Shown one piece after another: positions 24,933 to 38,109 of a stretch of 64,000 nt of DNA. The position numbers and the translations under genes were made by a program. A model generated the notes under the pieces. It searched no databases and was not told the DNA's origin. It saw nothing but the letters and a program-made list of their open reading frames with translations. The stretch covers positions 7,606,947-7,670,946 of the forward strand of contig OU342811.1 of assembly GCA_910591455.2 (NCBI GenBank), in the 5' to 3' direction. Positions within the stretch are counted from its first letter, which is position 1. Every line of letters begins with the position of its first letter. The DNA comes from Pholis gunnellus. Lineage: Eukaryota > Chordata > Actinopteri > Perciformes > Pholidae.

Positions 24933-27900
24933 TTTTGCTTTAAATAGACTTTAAATCTTTCATCCCCCAGAGAGACTCCATGCAGCCACTTGCATAGGCA
25001 CTCTACACAGCAGATGTTGGCGTTACCAATAATGAAAAGAATCAGTCTACCAACCAAATTATAATTTACCACCTCTATCTTTTCAGCATCTGCTGAGCAA
25101 TAAATATAAATTGCTTAAATTTGCTAAGCATGTCAATGCAACTCCCCATCTGTACTAGTATACCTTTATGCTTTTCTGACGCTTATATGAACGCAGTCTG
25201 TAAAAAGCCAGGCCGATTCAAGACTTACACTCAGCAAATAAAACACACTTTACTTAGAAATATCACATATTTCAGCAGAAACGCATAATACATGAACACA
25301 CATGAGATTGCACCAAAAATACACGCCGTCTTCCGTGTTGGAATCAGAAGCTGGTGCTGCTGTCTGTGCAGTGGCGAGGTGGAGAGCAGTGTAGCACAAC
25401 GCAGCTCTCGGTTTGTGTAATGAAGATAAATTAAGACGTTTCGTGGTGAGTGCTGTGTTTGCTCCAATGCTGAGGATTGCCATCTCCTTAGCCTTTTCTT
25501 GGGAAATTAGGATTCAGTCAGCTGCAACATCACACACCACCTTGCAAAACCGCAGATGTCAGATACTTGCGTCGTTATAAGTGTGAAAGTGTTCATTCCC
25601 ACTCTGACAGAGGAAGAGGCAGACTTGAGTGAAGGAAGATTATGTAAAGAACAGGTTCTGCCAAGCGCTATGATGGATCAGACAGGTGTTCCGGGCACGC
25701 TGTTGATTCCTATCAGACACAGCTATACGGTAGCTCACAGGACTGTCTGCTGTCAGAACGGTTCATTTGGATGTACTTGCATCTTAATTATAAAAGGAGA
25801 ACAATATAAGCCTGTACAGTACCACTCGTGGATCTGCTCAGATAATACAAAGCCAGCTTCACAAGAGAAAGAAGAAGACCAAGCGTCTTTTTCTAGCGTG
25901 CCCACATAAAATTGAAATAACGGGTTGTGTTGGGGTCAAGGAGGCTATTTGTTTCTCTTAAGTTTCCTCCATTCTGCCAGCAGCTGACACATTTTACACG
26001 CCAATGTTATAAAGTTTGGCAAACAGCTCGGAAAGTCCTGCATTATTCCTGTGCAACTCATCATGTCAACACTTGACATGAGTTGTCTAAAAATGCTCTC
26101 TAATTATACAGTATGTGACTGCTGTGTTCTCACCAACACCATCGTGTTGTCATTTTCTGCAGGACACCTTTTATTGAGCGTCAACGCTCGACACAACTGG
26201 AACAGTAGAAGCTGAAGCTTTACTTGTTCACTGTCCTCCTTAACTGTAATTATGTTTCACATGGAAATGATGTGTTACAGGTTAGAGTGTCTGGAGTTCA
26301 AGAGAAGAAAAAAACTATATCACACAATGGTAAGGAATAAAATATAGTGTATAGTCAACGTGGGAGCTTTGTGAAGGCTGGCGAAATGTGTCCTTTACCC
26401 CTTCTACCATTGTGTGTCTCTAGCCTGTTAAACATGTCGTGTTAGGCTCAATGCTACAACATCTAACTGCAAATGAGTTGCGGCGGCATGGTGTATATAC
26501 AGACCATTTAGATTTAGTTCATTATGATAACTGCCTCTCTTTTGTTCCTAATATTTCATGCTCTTAGGTATTAGTGTCACATTGACTGCGTTCTCACAGG
26601 CAGTGGACTTTGAAGTGTGAGCAGGCTTGCCATCGTGTTCCTGTTGCCCGGTAAACAAATGCATTAATGGTGCTTTTAACATGTGGCTTCAGGGGGCATG
26701 TTTATAGTTTATCTTCAGTTTAATTACTCCCTCCTTATCTTATTTCCACCTTAGGTCGGTCGACCAGCAAGATGGATCAGCTGCAGAAAACCCACTCTGG
26801 TCCCTAAATGTGCAAAGACTGTTGTTTTTTTCACATGCATCACAAACAGTGTTGGATTCAGAACAGGCTGTTTTCATGATTGATGTGTATTATCAGTATC
26901 TGACTGTGATTTCTGCTTTTTTTCCCCGCATCATTTTATGCACATGTAAGACAATGTTAGACTTCCTCTGCTGAACGGATGCAACTGCATTAGAGATAGA
27001 GATTATACAGTATATCCACTGTGTTGAAACAATAACACTGACTGAACAGTTTACTGCCACATAGTCTTAAAGTGCAAGACAAATTGAATACACTATATCC
27101 TTTGAATCTAAAACATTATTCAGCCCTTGGAGGCAGAGCCTAAAACTACTAAGCTTGAGGTAGCAGACATGAGAAATGATATTCCTGTCCTCTGAAATAT
27201 ATTTCACTGGGCATACTGTAAGCACAGCTCTCCAAGCGGTGTCAATGCCAAGAAGCAAAGCTGTAAAAATGACCCTGAAGATGCGGCTTTAAAAAACGAT
27301 GGCATCTAAGAGCTGATAAGAGCTACAAGCATTGGAATGGATCAATCGTGCAATAGGAAGAGCACTCAGTCATGGGTACTGTTTAATTAATGATGGAGGG
27401 TTGAGATAGGCTGTTCGCTCCATATTGTCAGTCAGATACTCACAGCAGAGGGTGGCAATATGAGCTATGTAACTGATACATGAAACAGAAGGAACTAATC
27501 CATACTCTCCAGTCTAGTACCATTAACGTTTTGTTGAGAGGGCTGCTGCATGACACACAGGCACTTTTTTAAATTTCCTCTGAATGCTGAAGACCCGCAA
27601 TTAATAAATACATATTAATACATTTTTTGTGCTGCTTTGGGTTGCGAGAAAAACAATCACACTCACTGCACTGATCATGTACCTTGTTATCTTGTCCACC
27701 GTTGTTTAATTTCATTGGCAAAAAATATTCTCAGCCCGACGTAACTCTATTGTAACATGGATTTATTGTACAAACAACTAATCCAACAGATGGAAATATT
27801 TAAAAAACTACTTTATCTCATGTTATCTATTTCGTTTAGATTCTGTTTTTGTGCATGTTCACATCATCAGAAAGTGGTGCTTCACCTGTTTATTGCTCAT

Positions 27901-29289
27901 TGTTCCTCCGTTAAATGAAGATAGGATTGAATAAGAGTATAGCCCTCCCTGAGATAACGGTTTGAAAACCAACAAATAACTCAAAATAGGCTCCAAATAG
28001 AAGTGGAAGAAAAACCGATAAACTAAAGTGCGTCCCATCAAAAAAACTGAAAATCTGATTATGAAGCTCGATGAGGTGGCAAATTGACCCATTGGTGAAG
28101 CCTGTGTGGATCAACAGCCGATTGTGACCATCAATGGACAGTTGTCCTGTCAAATCCTTGGGCAAGGCATTAAACCCCCTGCCTGTCCTCAGGCTATTAG
28201 AAGTTTGTGGTGATCAGCTTAATTGTGAAGATAATTCGTAACTACCTCTAAATGTATTTAGAGTGCTTTATTTCGAACAACTTCACGGTCACCATTTCAA
28301 TTTTTCTTGACTGAAAGTATCATACAGGTATATTGGGGATAAATAACTATGATATTGTGTGTTGGACTCTCAGGCATAACCGCGACTTGAAGCGTTTATT
28401 GAGACAATTCTTTTGAACAATATGCGGTATTAAGGTGAGGTTGATGCCCAATTTAAAAGGCACAGAATAACTGTTTCTCGCTGCAGAGCAGCGGCTGGGG
28501 TTAGGCGATGCAATCAGCCGTGTTATCACTTGTGGCCCTACGGCCGGTGAAGAGTAAGGAGTGAGGAATCACCAGGTAGTCAATGTCAGTATAAAAGAGG
28601 CAATAAAAGGTGTTTTGAGAAAGTGTTGATAACCGCAACCACAAGCTTGAGTGTTTTCATCAGGTTTTCATGCAGTTTGCTGCAGCAGGGTGCAAGATTA
28701 GTCGTGGACAACGTAGAGGTTCATGTTCTTTCACCCACGCACAAACGCACGCATGCACACGGGAGCTATGGCATGACTCTCCTCGTGGAGAAAATTACAT
28801 TATTTATTTTCATTATACTAATCAGGCCAGCATCACTACAGCTATCATACTATGACTTCTGGTCAATACTGTAAAAATAAAGTAACCAAACTGACACAAT
28901 CCGAAGCGTACTAACATAAAAAAGATGGCATGTTAACATCTATATCGTCGCCTTCTTTCGTTATATTGTAAATAGTGTCATATCGTTAATAATGTACACT
29001 ATTTATTCTAAAACATTGTGAAGCAGACGTGGGCAGCCAAGCTAGCAAGCGAAAAGCTTGAATCCAGGCAATTAGCCTAGCTAGCATGCTATCAGAAAGA
29101 AGCCTACAAGTTGTACTCTGTGTGTTAATTAAATGTAGTTTACGCTACAGATGAGATGAGAATCCTTTCCCTCCTTTGGTCACAGTGATTACTCCTCTAA
29201 AAGCATCAAGACCAGATATAGACAGACATAACTCAAAGGGCACTTTGAGAGAGCCGACCTCAGTCAAGGCCAATCAGCTCCAAACTGTA

Positions 29290-29720
29290 ATTGTTTTTCC
29301 CCCCAAAGACTGTGAAGGTCCATTCTCGTGATGTAACGCGATAACCGCGGGACCACATATGACACGAAAATACATCTTGTCGGGTTTCAAGTTATGCGTT
29401 TGTGTCCCGACGTATACTAGCAGCTACAAACGTGGGTTCAGTGAGCAAGACAACACGGAAAGACGACGGACGGTTCTAAAACAACAATGGCGGGTCCTGA
29501 AGAGGTTAGCCTAGTTCCCCTTCAAGCATTTTACAACACACATGTAGCTACGTACTGTTACCACTGGGGGGCGGCACTCATTGTCAAGACAAAATAGCGT
29601 AGTACATCTTCCGAAATATGGTTGTCAAAATCGACAAAGTTGTGTGTTAGCTAAACAGGGTGCATAATCTAACGTTAGCGTTAACTTAACTTATAAGTTA
29701 TCTTAATGTTTAGTTGACGT
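29290..29720 (+). promoter_or_regulatory. CpG-containing segment 0.4-0.8 kb upstream of the leader exon
   Basis: The stretch contains scattered CpGs (ataaccgcgg, gacgacggacgg) and a short ATG frame (29487-29597, 36 codons) in good context. It could hold an upstream first exon for the leader exon acceptor at 30115, but the only donors near it (for example GAG then gttagc at 29505) are weak. Treat it as a candidate only. Confidence 0.2.
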
Positions 29721-30130
29721 TAGCGAAACAACTTTGTTCCGTACATAATTATAAAAAAGCTTGCTTAAAATCGTTTACAGAAGAAGCAGCTCTGCAGATG
29801 AGTTTAGCTGTGCACATCTTCCATTTAGCTAGCCTCATTGGTTTCATTGTCAAATTACCCAAAACCATCCTTAATATCTGCACCTGTTTGGAGATTTAGC
29901 TGCTCTGTGCACAAGGCATTCATGTTATCTGCTTGTGTTTTATTTTTACCCCTTTTATTAATAAACCAACTTTACCATTTTCCATTTGCAGACAACAGCC
30001 ATAAACAAACAAAAAGCAGTTTTTGGATAACCCTGCACGTTACGCAGTGGCTGACACTGATGCGATATGCCACTCCTCATAACTAACTGAGGGCCACCTT
30101 TTTTTCCCGCCTCAGCACCAGTGAGACGGG

Positions 30131-30244
30131 ATGCTGCGCTGCAGAGAGAGCCTCAGCCGGCTGCAGCGGTGGAGGCTGACAGAGAGGAGACCAGACCAAA
30201 GCTCCGTCCGCCACGACGCACAGCGCCGGCAGAAAGCTCCCTGA
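30131..30244 (+). other. upstream ORF 1 in the leader exon (37 codons)
   Basis: ATG at 30131 opens a 37-codon frame ending at TGA 30242-30244. It is rich in Arg and Gln. It would be the first ATG met by ribosomes if the exon is used from its 5' edge. The most likely role is dampening of downstream translation; no peptide function is implied. Confidence 0.35.
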
Positions 30245-30319
30245 AGTGGAAGAAAAAAAGGGTTTATTTTCGCTCGAGGAGGGGAAAAAGAGCTGGACAC
30301 TGAAAGAAAACAGTGTCAA

Positions 30320-30418
30320 ATGCCCTGCTATTTTGTTTTTCTACTCGAGGATGTACTGTTTACGCCGGCTAACCGGATAGAGCGACACAGACGAGGACCC
30401 CGGACTTGGCGTTCCTAA
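30320..30418 (+). other. upstream ORF 2 in the leader exon (32 codons)
   Basis: ATG at 30320 runs to TAA 30416-30418. It overlaps a third short upstream ORF in another frame (ATG 30351 to TAG 30378-30380, 9 codons). The A at -3 is a reasonable initiation context. Confidence 0.3.
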
Positions 30419-31302
30419 TACCGCTGCCATTCCTCCGTTTGGGTCGGGAGGGAGAGACACCGCGGACGGGATCACCCGGGAGAGAACGGGCAGAAGAGAG
30501 GCGAGGGACGACTTTATTATCTCCGTGAGTAAAAGTGTTTCACTTTCGTGCATCCAATTGTTCCTGCTCGCGGTGGCAACGCAGCTACACGCAGCTGTGT
30601 GAGTCAACGCAGGTTGTTCAGAGAGACACAAGTTCCGCTGACGATGCTGGTGATTATAATCGTAATAATGCCACGTGAACGGGGCCGTATAGTTTTGAAT
30701 GGTGCCGTGTAGGAGGATTATCAGACTAAGTTATTGTGCTTTTTTTTGACCGACAGCCTCCTGCTCATCAGTCTGGCTTATTCCCACCCGTGTTCAATAA
30801 CTTCTCCCTTTTTCACAAAGAGTGCTCGGCGTCTAATTAAGCAGGTGGGCGACGGATGGAGCTGCTGAGATGAGACATTTTGCATTGAGAAAACAAGGTG
30901 TTGAGGTCAAATTAAAGGTGTTCTAGACTAAACCACCATCAGCCTTCGAAAGACAGAGACTCTGAAATGTATAGACAGTGAAGTGGTTTGGTTGAGATCC
31001 AGCTGCCTTTTGATTGGAGCTGAAAGGGATCCATGGACGTGTTTTTGTGAAAGATAAGGGCTCTTCTGCAAGGTGCAGAGGCAGCTCCTTTTTTGTTTTT
31101 CGAGGAGTGCATCCTTAGGTTAGCAGAGCGGGAGGGAGGCTTCTAACACACCACTTACCACACAAGTAGACCCACCGGAATTATCTGATCAGAGATATGC
31201 AAATTCGCCCCCAAACTCTTAATTTTGCGGCTTCGCTGCGGTTGAGTGTTTAGTTTAACGCTATCGTCTGACTGTGCTGGTGACAGCCGGGTGGTGCATT
31301 GA

Positions 31303-31318
31303 GGGGGGGGGGGGGGGG
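31303..31318. repeat. poly-G tract (16)
   Basis: An uninterrupted G run in intron 1, about 780 bp after the leader exon. Confidence 0.9.
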
Positions 31319-32832
31319 CACAGACTCTCCTTTGATCTTATTGATTTGGCTTTTTGCTGCTGTTTGGATGATGCACAGAGAGCAAAGGGTATTATTGAGG
31401 CATTATTCAATCAGGCGTATTACTTCCAAGTTTGTGTGACTTTCTTTTCAATGACAGCAATTAGCCGAGCGTCTGCCAGAGGGAAATACAAGCTTTTAAA
31501 AAGTGTGTCTGCTGTCAGTAAATCCCCCTGCTGCTCTGGCGTCTCTGCATTTTTAATGCAGGTCCATTCAGAGACTCCGAGAAACAACATCATGCTATTT
31601 TAAGGCCAGTCTCTTAATTGAAAGTCACTAAGTATGTCACTACAATATTCAAGACTCCTGAAGATTAAAACCACTAACCTTTGGACCAGTTTCCGCTTCT
31701 AAAAATACGGAAGCTAATTAGTGCCATGCTTCAGCCACTCCAGTATCTGACACAAGTTATGCTCAAGAAACACTGCTGATTGAAACATCACGCATGTACA
31801 CAGCATCAGAGAACATGACAGATGTGCAATTCCAACATGAGGCTGAAATTTCACAAGAAACAAAAATGTGATCATTTTATCTACAGAAGAAATGTAGTTT
31901 TTTAAATAATTGTTTTGGTTGCTATTCCATAAATCGTGATGCCCTGACCACCAGATTGAGTTACACAGTGTGTATGTGTGTGAGAGTGAGAGTGGGATAT
32001 GCACGGAGAAAAGTAGCCTACTCTGTCGTTTTTTTGCTTCAAGTGCAATTTGGTCCACATCCTTTGAAGCATTGTGAGTAGAGCACATCCATCCTCACCT
32101 GTGATGTCACACATACCGTACTGTAGTGGTACCATATCGTTTGCAACATGGACGCAATCGATATTCAATTTTGCTACGATGTAAAGAAATTCCAGCAGAA
32201 TCAGCAGAATCATCTCGCTTCTTGTCAAACACTGATCCCTTGACTTTTTGTCATTTATTTTTATTTTTTCTGACTGACACCTTTACAGACAGTATGTTTC
32301 CATGCAAAAACATGCTAAATGTCAGTTCAAATTCACTCATTCTACATCTTTGAATCGTACCTGTACGTCTGTAAATCAGTGTTAGGAGCATGCGACCTGC
32401 ATCACAGTCTAACGCTGCCTTGGTTTCCTGTTAGCGTTGTACAGTACGGCATCCATTAAGACTTAATGAACGGAGTCTAACTTGAAGGCATGCTTGTGAT
32501 TTTAAAATGGGCTCTAATTTGCCATAATGTTAATCTAAGATATATATTTCAGGAGACCTAATGTGCTTAAACGTTTTTTCATATCAGCCCACTCCACCGC
32601 TTAGTGTAATTTCCTGAGATCATGCGGAAAAAAGAGGTTCATCCCGCCGAGAGACGTAAAGTTAAAGTCGCCAGACACGGTCCTGATCAGAAGGAGCTCC
32701 ACCTGCACATCAGGGGAATCGATGGAGGGAATGATCAGCTGTGGCACCAATCACAGTTTACCCCTATCCTTATCGGATGTAAATCAGTTATTTGCTCCCA
32801 ACACATGCTTTTAAATGTTTGTGTATCCGCTC

Positions 32833-32860
<28 letters not shown>
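32833..32860. repeat. poly-G tract (28), longest homopolymer in the window
   Basis: An uninterrupted run of 28 G. It is able to form quadruplex structure; the true length may differ from the assembly. Confidence 0.9.
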
Positions 32861-32863
<3 letters not shown>

Positions 32864-34765
32864 GTGTGAGATGAAATGCTAACCTTGATGGGAATTGAAT
32901 ACGTCTTGAAGTTACAGCCGTCCCATCTTCTTAAATGAAACCCTTATTGACACGGTCCAACAGACTTGGATTTAAGGTACGGCTAATTGAAAATGACAAC
33001 GCCGGCGAAGGCGAGCCTTTCGAGACCCTTGGGACACTCGAGGAAAAAAAGAATGCATGCCAGCAGTGACAAGAAAGAGGCCAGGGATAGAAACTGTCTT
33101 ACCAAGACAATGGCACCCGAGGGAGTGCTTTTTCCTCTGACAAATCTGAGACTAATAAGGGGGAAATGGACAAAAATGTCTCGCAGATCACACTTTGTGC
33201 TGAACATGTCCCTGCTGTCTGTTTTCCACTCACATAGTCACAGTCAGTGATATGGTATCATACAGCACAGGGCGTATGAAGAGCACAGAGTCGGTGAGCA
33301 CACTGTGTTTACGCACAACAGTGTACAAAGGAAGTGTTGGGAAATTGCTGGACATTCTGAAATCTTTAAACATCATGTCCCCCGTATCCAGAGAATGCAG
33401 GGCTGTAATTTTGCTCTCGAAACACAACAGTGACTAAGAGGGGACATCTTCCCCCGGTGAGATTGGAGATGACATGCATTTGTTAGATTAAAGAAATGTG
33501 GGTTATCTTGACGTTGGCCAATCCGTCCCTGGCTGCCTTGCTATGCAGCACTCTGTTTTGTAGCAGAGGCCCCCGCTGGTCTCACAGAGCCTGGAAGACA
33601 AACGTCCCTCAGGACCCATCTGACAACTTCATTTATGTAATTGCTCGGAAGCATCTGCGTAAGAAAGACCGACTCTCCGCACCCTCCTCCACTTGTCACA
33701 GTTATGAATGACTCGGATTTGACGTCCAACGATGAGTCAAGCAGACAATCTGAAGTCACGCCGACGTTGTCATACTGATGCGTGTGTGAACTCCAAAAGA
33801 AGTGCTGTTAATTTGATTAGACTGTTGCATCCTCCAACAAAGTTTCACTCTTCTTTCATTTCGGTTAGTGCTCTGATCTGGTGATGCAGCCAGCAGATTG
33901 GACAATAAATCCCTTCACCTGGACAGATGGGTGTACGTGTCAAGCAGTAATCTAATAGAGAGGCAAAGCCCCTTACCTTCCGGTGGACCGCTGGGGGACC
34001 TTTCTGAGGAAAAATGTACGGTAGTTGAAAGATCCTGTTTTAATTGGTCTTGCTCGTTCTTTTGCTTCCCGGCTGATAAAAAGAGCCGCTGGATAAAACA
34101 CATTTGGTTAGATCACATTACTATTTGTGCGTGGAACATAGCTAAGTTAGCTTGCTTGCTTGCTAGCTCGCTGGCTAGCGAAGGTGACGGCTGTGTTGGT
34201 GATGAACATTGTGCAAGACGAGCATTTGTTCACCGAGCGGTTTCACACCAAATTACCACAAACTGCGACTTTCTTGATGTGCATAATTATCTTTTAAATT
34301 GACGAACAACCCATGTGTAATTCATGGCATCATTCAAACGGGATCAAAAACATATATGTATATCTTGTATATATATATATATAGAAAAAATACATCGTCT
34401 TTTACCATTCAATACTGTACTTTTCTTTTCCGAAATAAGGTCCCATGAGGGACACCGGAAGGGGCGGGACTTGGCCTCTCTGTTAAGATGTGACGGCACC
34501 AACATGTGGCCCTTCTCCCTTGACTACATTTCCTTAGGTAGTCGGCAGCGGATATAAATGGCTGCAATATCTTGTTTTGGTTATCTACTACGTCCCACAG
34601 CCTCGGGTTGGTTAATTTTACAGTCCCTTCATCTGTTTGTCTTTGTGTTAACTTTTTAGCAGAAACCTGCAGGCTTCCTGCTGTGCAGCAGCTTAAACCG
34701 CTGGTTGTGGACATGTTAAAGGTTATCAATTACTAGCAGGGTTGTTTTGAGTGGTATTTGAAAAG

Positions 34766-34784
34766 CACACACACACACACACAC
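34766..34784. repeat. (CA)n microsatellite
   Basis: About nine CA units. A short TA run also lies at 34368-34382 and a GGT run at 35029-35046. Confidence 0.92.
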
Positions 34785-35789
34785 CGCTGATTGAAAATAT
34801 CCGGCCCTCATTTGTTTATATCTGGCCGTTATTGCGACCACATAGCAAACTGTTGGCCTGTGATGTCACAATCGGTACAGTAGCAGCGTTTACACAAAAG
34901 CATTTCTACTTCAGGCCCATCGCGCATGTGTTGAAATAGGTGGTGGAGGATTTGATGTGTCTTCGGGAGTAGTTTGTCAGCGAAGTGAACACCAAGTATT
35001 TGTGGAGATGGTACGGAGAGAGTAGTGATGGTGGTGGTGGTGGTGGGGAATAGCCCGGGGATGGAGTGTTTTTCAGGAGGCAGCTCCTGATTTTATGTGA
35101 CAGTAAAGGGCCTTATCTTCCAGGGCCACGATGAAGCACAACACTCTTTGATTTTTTATCTTCCCAAACGTCTAGCAATCTCATGCTCGAGACAGATTAG
35201 TGAGATGGAGGTGTAAAAAAAGAAGAAAAAAACAGGGCTATGTGGTTTCAGGGGAGTCATATTCAGGGTCTAAGGCTATATCTGCATCACGCTGATAGTA
35301 CAAAATGAAAGATTAGCTGAAATTACTGACATACTTTTGACCTTCAGGTTAAAGCAAGTAAAAAAAATGTGATTCGCCTTTTGGCACGATTTGATTATTA
35401 AGTCAACAATTCGATGTGTGGCAAGCAGTAAATGGGAGAACATGGTCCATGCATGGTGTTTAGTTGAACCTAAGCTCTGAGCAGTCAGTCTGTTCGATAA
35501 TCACTTTGTATGTTTTTGTCAGAGCACCTGAGTCTCTCGTACATTTATTTCTTTCTCATCTCGTCAGACAGGGCATTGATCCCCTGAAGAATGATTCGTG
35601 TTGAGTTTTTTTTTCTTCCCGCACTTAAAATTCATTGGAGCCCAAACCTTTTCTTAACAAGTCTTTCTCCGTTTCTGTGGCGTCTTAATAAGTCAGACCT
35701 CCAAAGACACAGAGAGTAACTCTGGGCCAGCATACGCTGCGTCGACAGAAACCAACGACTCCAGACATCAGTGGAATTTTTCATGTAAC

Positions 35790-36000
35790 ATTTGTTATTA
35801 CACCTGATTATGTATAATCACCTTTTTACATTGTGCTCTTTAGCCCTAATGAAAGCGTCTCCGGGCCCTGTAGGTTAACAACCCTCTTTGCCTGCTCATT
35901 AATGTGACGTTGCTTTTCAGCAGCTTTCATGTAAAAGCCTAAAATAACGCTTCACCCTCGCAGATTATGTTTTCAATAATTAATTGGATCTCAAATCCTG
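35790..36000. promoter_or_regulatory. candidate conserved non-coding element in intron 1
   Basis: This non-repetitive stretch has CTCATTAATG, an inverted ATTATGTATAAT and CAATAATTAATTGG. It is a plausible intronic enhancer by composition only. Confidence 0.18.
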
Positions 36001-36889
36001 TGTTGTATGCATTATTCATTTAGTTTTATTTGGATTTTCATTTTCACCTTCCGTAACACTGTTTTTTTTGTGAGTGTGGTATATGTTCCTGTGAGATTCC
36101 CAGTGTGGAAGCGTCACACGAGTAAGATTTAGTTTGCCAGACTGTGACATATTTTTTTGCCATATAGAGTGCAATCAGATGGGGTTTTTTTTCGGTCAAG
36201 GCCTTCCTATTGTCCACGAACTCACGGTGAAGATGCAACCCAGTGGGCATTTTGTGAAAAGAAAAAAGCAGGCGAGCTGCACATTAACAGGAGGAGGAGT
36301 GTTTTGGGGTCACCTTTCCTCCGGTACAGTAAGTCATGCATCCCGCAGGCTCCTGATGAGTTGCCACTGTGCGTTCCACTCCCGTGCCTCCTTTCTCCCG
36401 AGAGAAGGAACGTGTGCGGTGGTATCTGTCAGGACACAACTAACTGGGCTGCTTGTGCTCGTGCAGCACCTCCCCGGCTCATCGCCTTCGCGGCACACTA
36501 TTTATTCTACCTAAGTGACGGAGACGCCGAATCATTTCCTCAAAGTCGCTCTGTGATGCTATGACATAAATGCAATCATACGAATGGATAATGATTGATG
36601 TTTAGTGGTTTCATGTATTTCAACAGTGAATTTTTAAGGAAAATCTTGATCCGATACATTAGCTGTACGGAGTGATTGACCAACTTAATGTGAGCTGGCA
36701 ATATTAACCCCAAAAAACGGTATCATATTCTACAGGAATACATTATATAGAAGGCATGCTGAAAGCTGGTAAAACGTCCTCCAGATATCTGGATGATGTG
36801 AAGCTTCATTAGGCGTTGAGATACGACAGAAGCTCTGCTGCCTTTCACAGGAAATAGAAGCACTGAATGCTGCTCTGTGAAGCTTTTAT

Positions 36890-37140
36890 TCTAAACTGTT
36901 TTACACAGTTTCTTTATCTTGCTGTGGGTGGCATCACAGCCGCAGTGATCCTGAACAATAATGGTATTTCTCTGATTTTTTGATTATTGTTCCTGATTTC
37001 ACGGCAGCTCTGCTTTTATCTTAATATGCGTGGTCATGTGTCCGCGGTGGACATATTAATTCACGAGTCAAAGTTCAACCTTCCCTGTAATGTCATTGGA
37101 AATGATTAGCTCTTAATAAAAAAGTAAGATAAGCAGCCCG
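36890..37140. promoter_or_regulatory. candidate conserved non-coding element in intron 1
   Basis: The stretch includes ACAATAATGG and GATTATTGTT (facing SOX-like cores), then ATATTAATTCACG and GATTAGCTCTTAATA. No repeat features were seen. Conservation is untested. Confidence 0.2.
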
Positions 37141-38056
37141 TGAGCAACGGGTGAGAGGCGACTGAATTGTCTCATTTCCCAGCAGCCCCATGGATCAATA
37201 AATGTAATAGTTAACATAATGGGAGATTAACGGGAGATGTGACAGCAATACTGTTAGCAGATATGTAAATTGAAATACAGAAATGCAGCCTTACACTATC
37301 AAAATAACAGAAACCATTAAGGCCACAGCTTTAAAAAACATCTCTTAAGAATGCAGATTTAAAATGATTCCACTGACTCGCTGAATTCTCTTCTGAGAAG
37401 CTTTCAATTGATCAACAACTGGAGGTTTTGTAATTAATCAGCTCTTTGAAACATCTGCTGCACAGACGAGTATGGTGGTCCGGAACAGACGCATATGTAT
37501 CAACTGTATCGAGTTAGTTTAATCAGTTTTGTTTCAAAGGGAGCACATTTAAGGAGTGGTCTCACACGGTTTAAGGACCCTTCTCTCTTTTTGTGGGGTC
37601 ATGACATTTTTCTGAAAATATGGAAAGAATGTAAAGGAAACTGTCCCAATGCCCTTTGATGTGACTGTCCTGTAACAGTAATGTACTGTAAACTATTTTT
37701 ATATAGTCATAGGAACATTTTGAGCAGAAATTCGTTGTGTTTTCACATATTGGGAAGTGATGACACATTTTCAACTAACCCTTATTTATTATATGATGTG
37801 CAGGCCGAATATAATGTTTTTATTTGGTTTATAAAACCCGTGAAGTTATTGCTGAAATTCATCCTTTTTGGCCGCTCCAGGCACCGTAACTGCATGAATG
37901 GACACTCGTCAGAACCCAAATGGTGGCTGGCTTGACCGCCTCTGGCCTCACCGTAAATCTACGGCAGCGGCTTTCACGGACCTGGAAGTAGTGAAAAGTA
38001 CGGGCTCTCATCAGACAACAACTCAACGAAGCGAGTCATCAAATCTGGGAAAAACA

Positions 38057-38109
38057 ATGGCTTTCATCCTTCTTCTTCTTTTTTTTGTACCACTTTCCCG
38101 GTTGGGCAA
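38057..38109 (+). other. signal-peptide-like short frame ending at a consensus donor
   Basis: ATG 38057 (A at -3, G at +4) encodes MAFILLLLFFVPLSRLG and runs into AA followed by gtaagt (38110-38115), a perfect donor. This would be a phase-2 first exon of a secreted protein. The hydrophobic core comes from a CTT/T-rich tract, which could produce it by chance. No acceptor or downstream exon was identified. Confidence 0.2.

Larger units (their letters stand above)
20751..29289. other. non-coding stretch upstream of the leader exon
   Basis: It is mostly unique AT-rich DNA. It holds a CA repeat at 24895 and a candidate regulatory stretch at 23330. The open frames at 21742-22203 (minus), 22464-22949 and 25556-25909 show no domain. 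A segment near 28060-28180 has the feel of a degraded fish SINE but was not assigned. Confidence 0.5.
30116..30524 (+). other. 5' UTR exon (leader) of a contactin-like gene
   Basis: This non-coding exon is inferred from splice signals. Its 3' end is a consensus donor (CTCC then gtgagt at 30525-30530). Its 5' edge follows a pyrimidine tract ending in cctcag at 30115, with a branch-point-like CTAAC (30083-30087) about 29 nt before the AG. A second AG at 30121 makes a tandem acceptor. The exon is far richer in G+C and CpG than its surroundings. It has no long ATG reading frame but carries three short upstream ORFs. The CpG richness suggests a transcription start nearby, while the acceptor suggests an internal leader exon; both may be true if there are alternative promoters. 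Its link to the coding exon at 60188 rests on orientation and order only. Confidence 0.55.
30100..30620 (+). promoter_or_regulatory. CpG-rich island around the leader exon, candidate promoter
   Basis: CpG dinucleotides cluster here (for example in 30121-30240 and 30361-30480), in a window that is otherwise CpG-poor and AT-rich. No clear TATA box sits at a sensible distance. A CpG-rich, TATA-less start region would fit a broadly initiated vertebrate promoter. The start site itself cannot be placed from sequence. Confidence 0.35.

Noticed and set aside
28060..28180. degraded SINE-like phrase (ccttgggcaaggcattaaac)
   Set aside because: The phrase is reminiscent of fish SINEs, but no promoter boxes or ends could be found.
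30121..30303. 60-codon Arg-rich frame through the leader exon starting at GTG
   Set aside because: It has no ATG start; a GTG start is not expected in a vertebrate gene. The Arg/Pro richness reflects GC-rich leader DNA.
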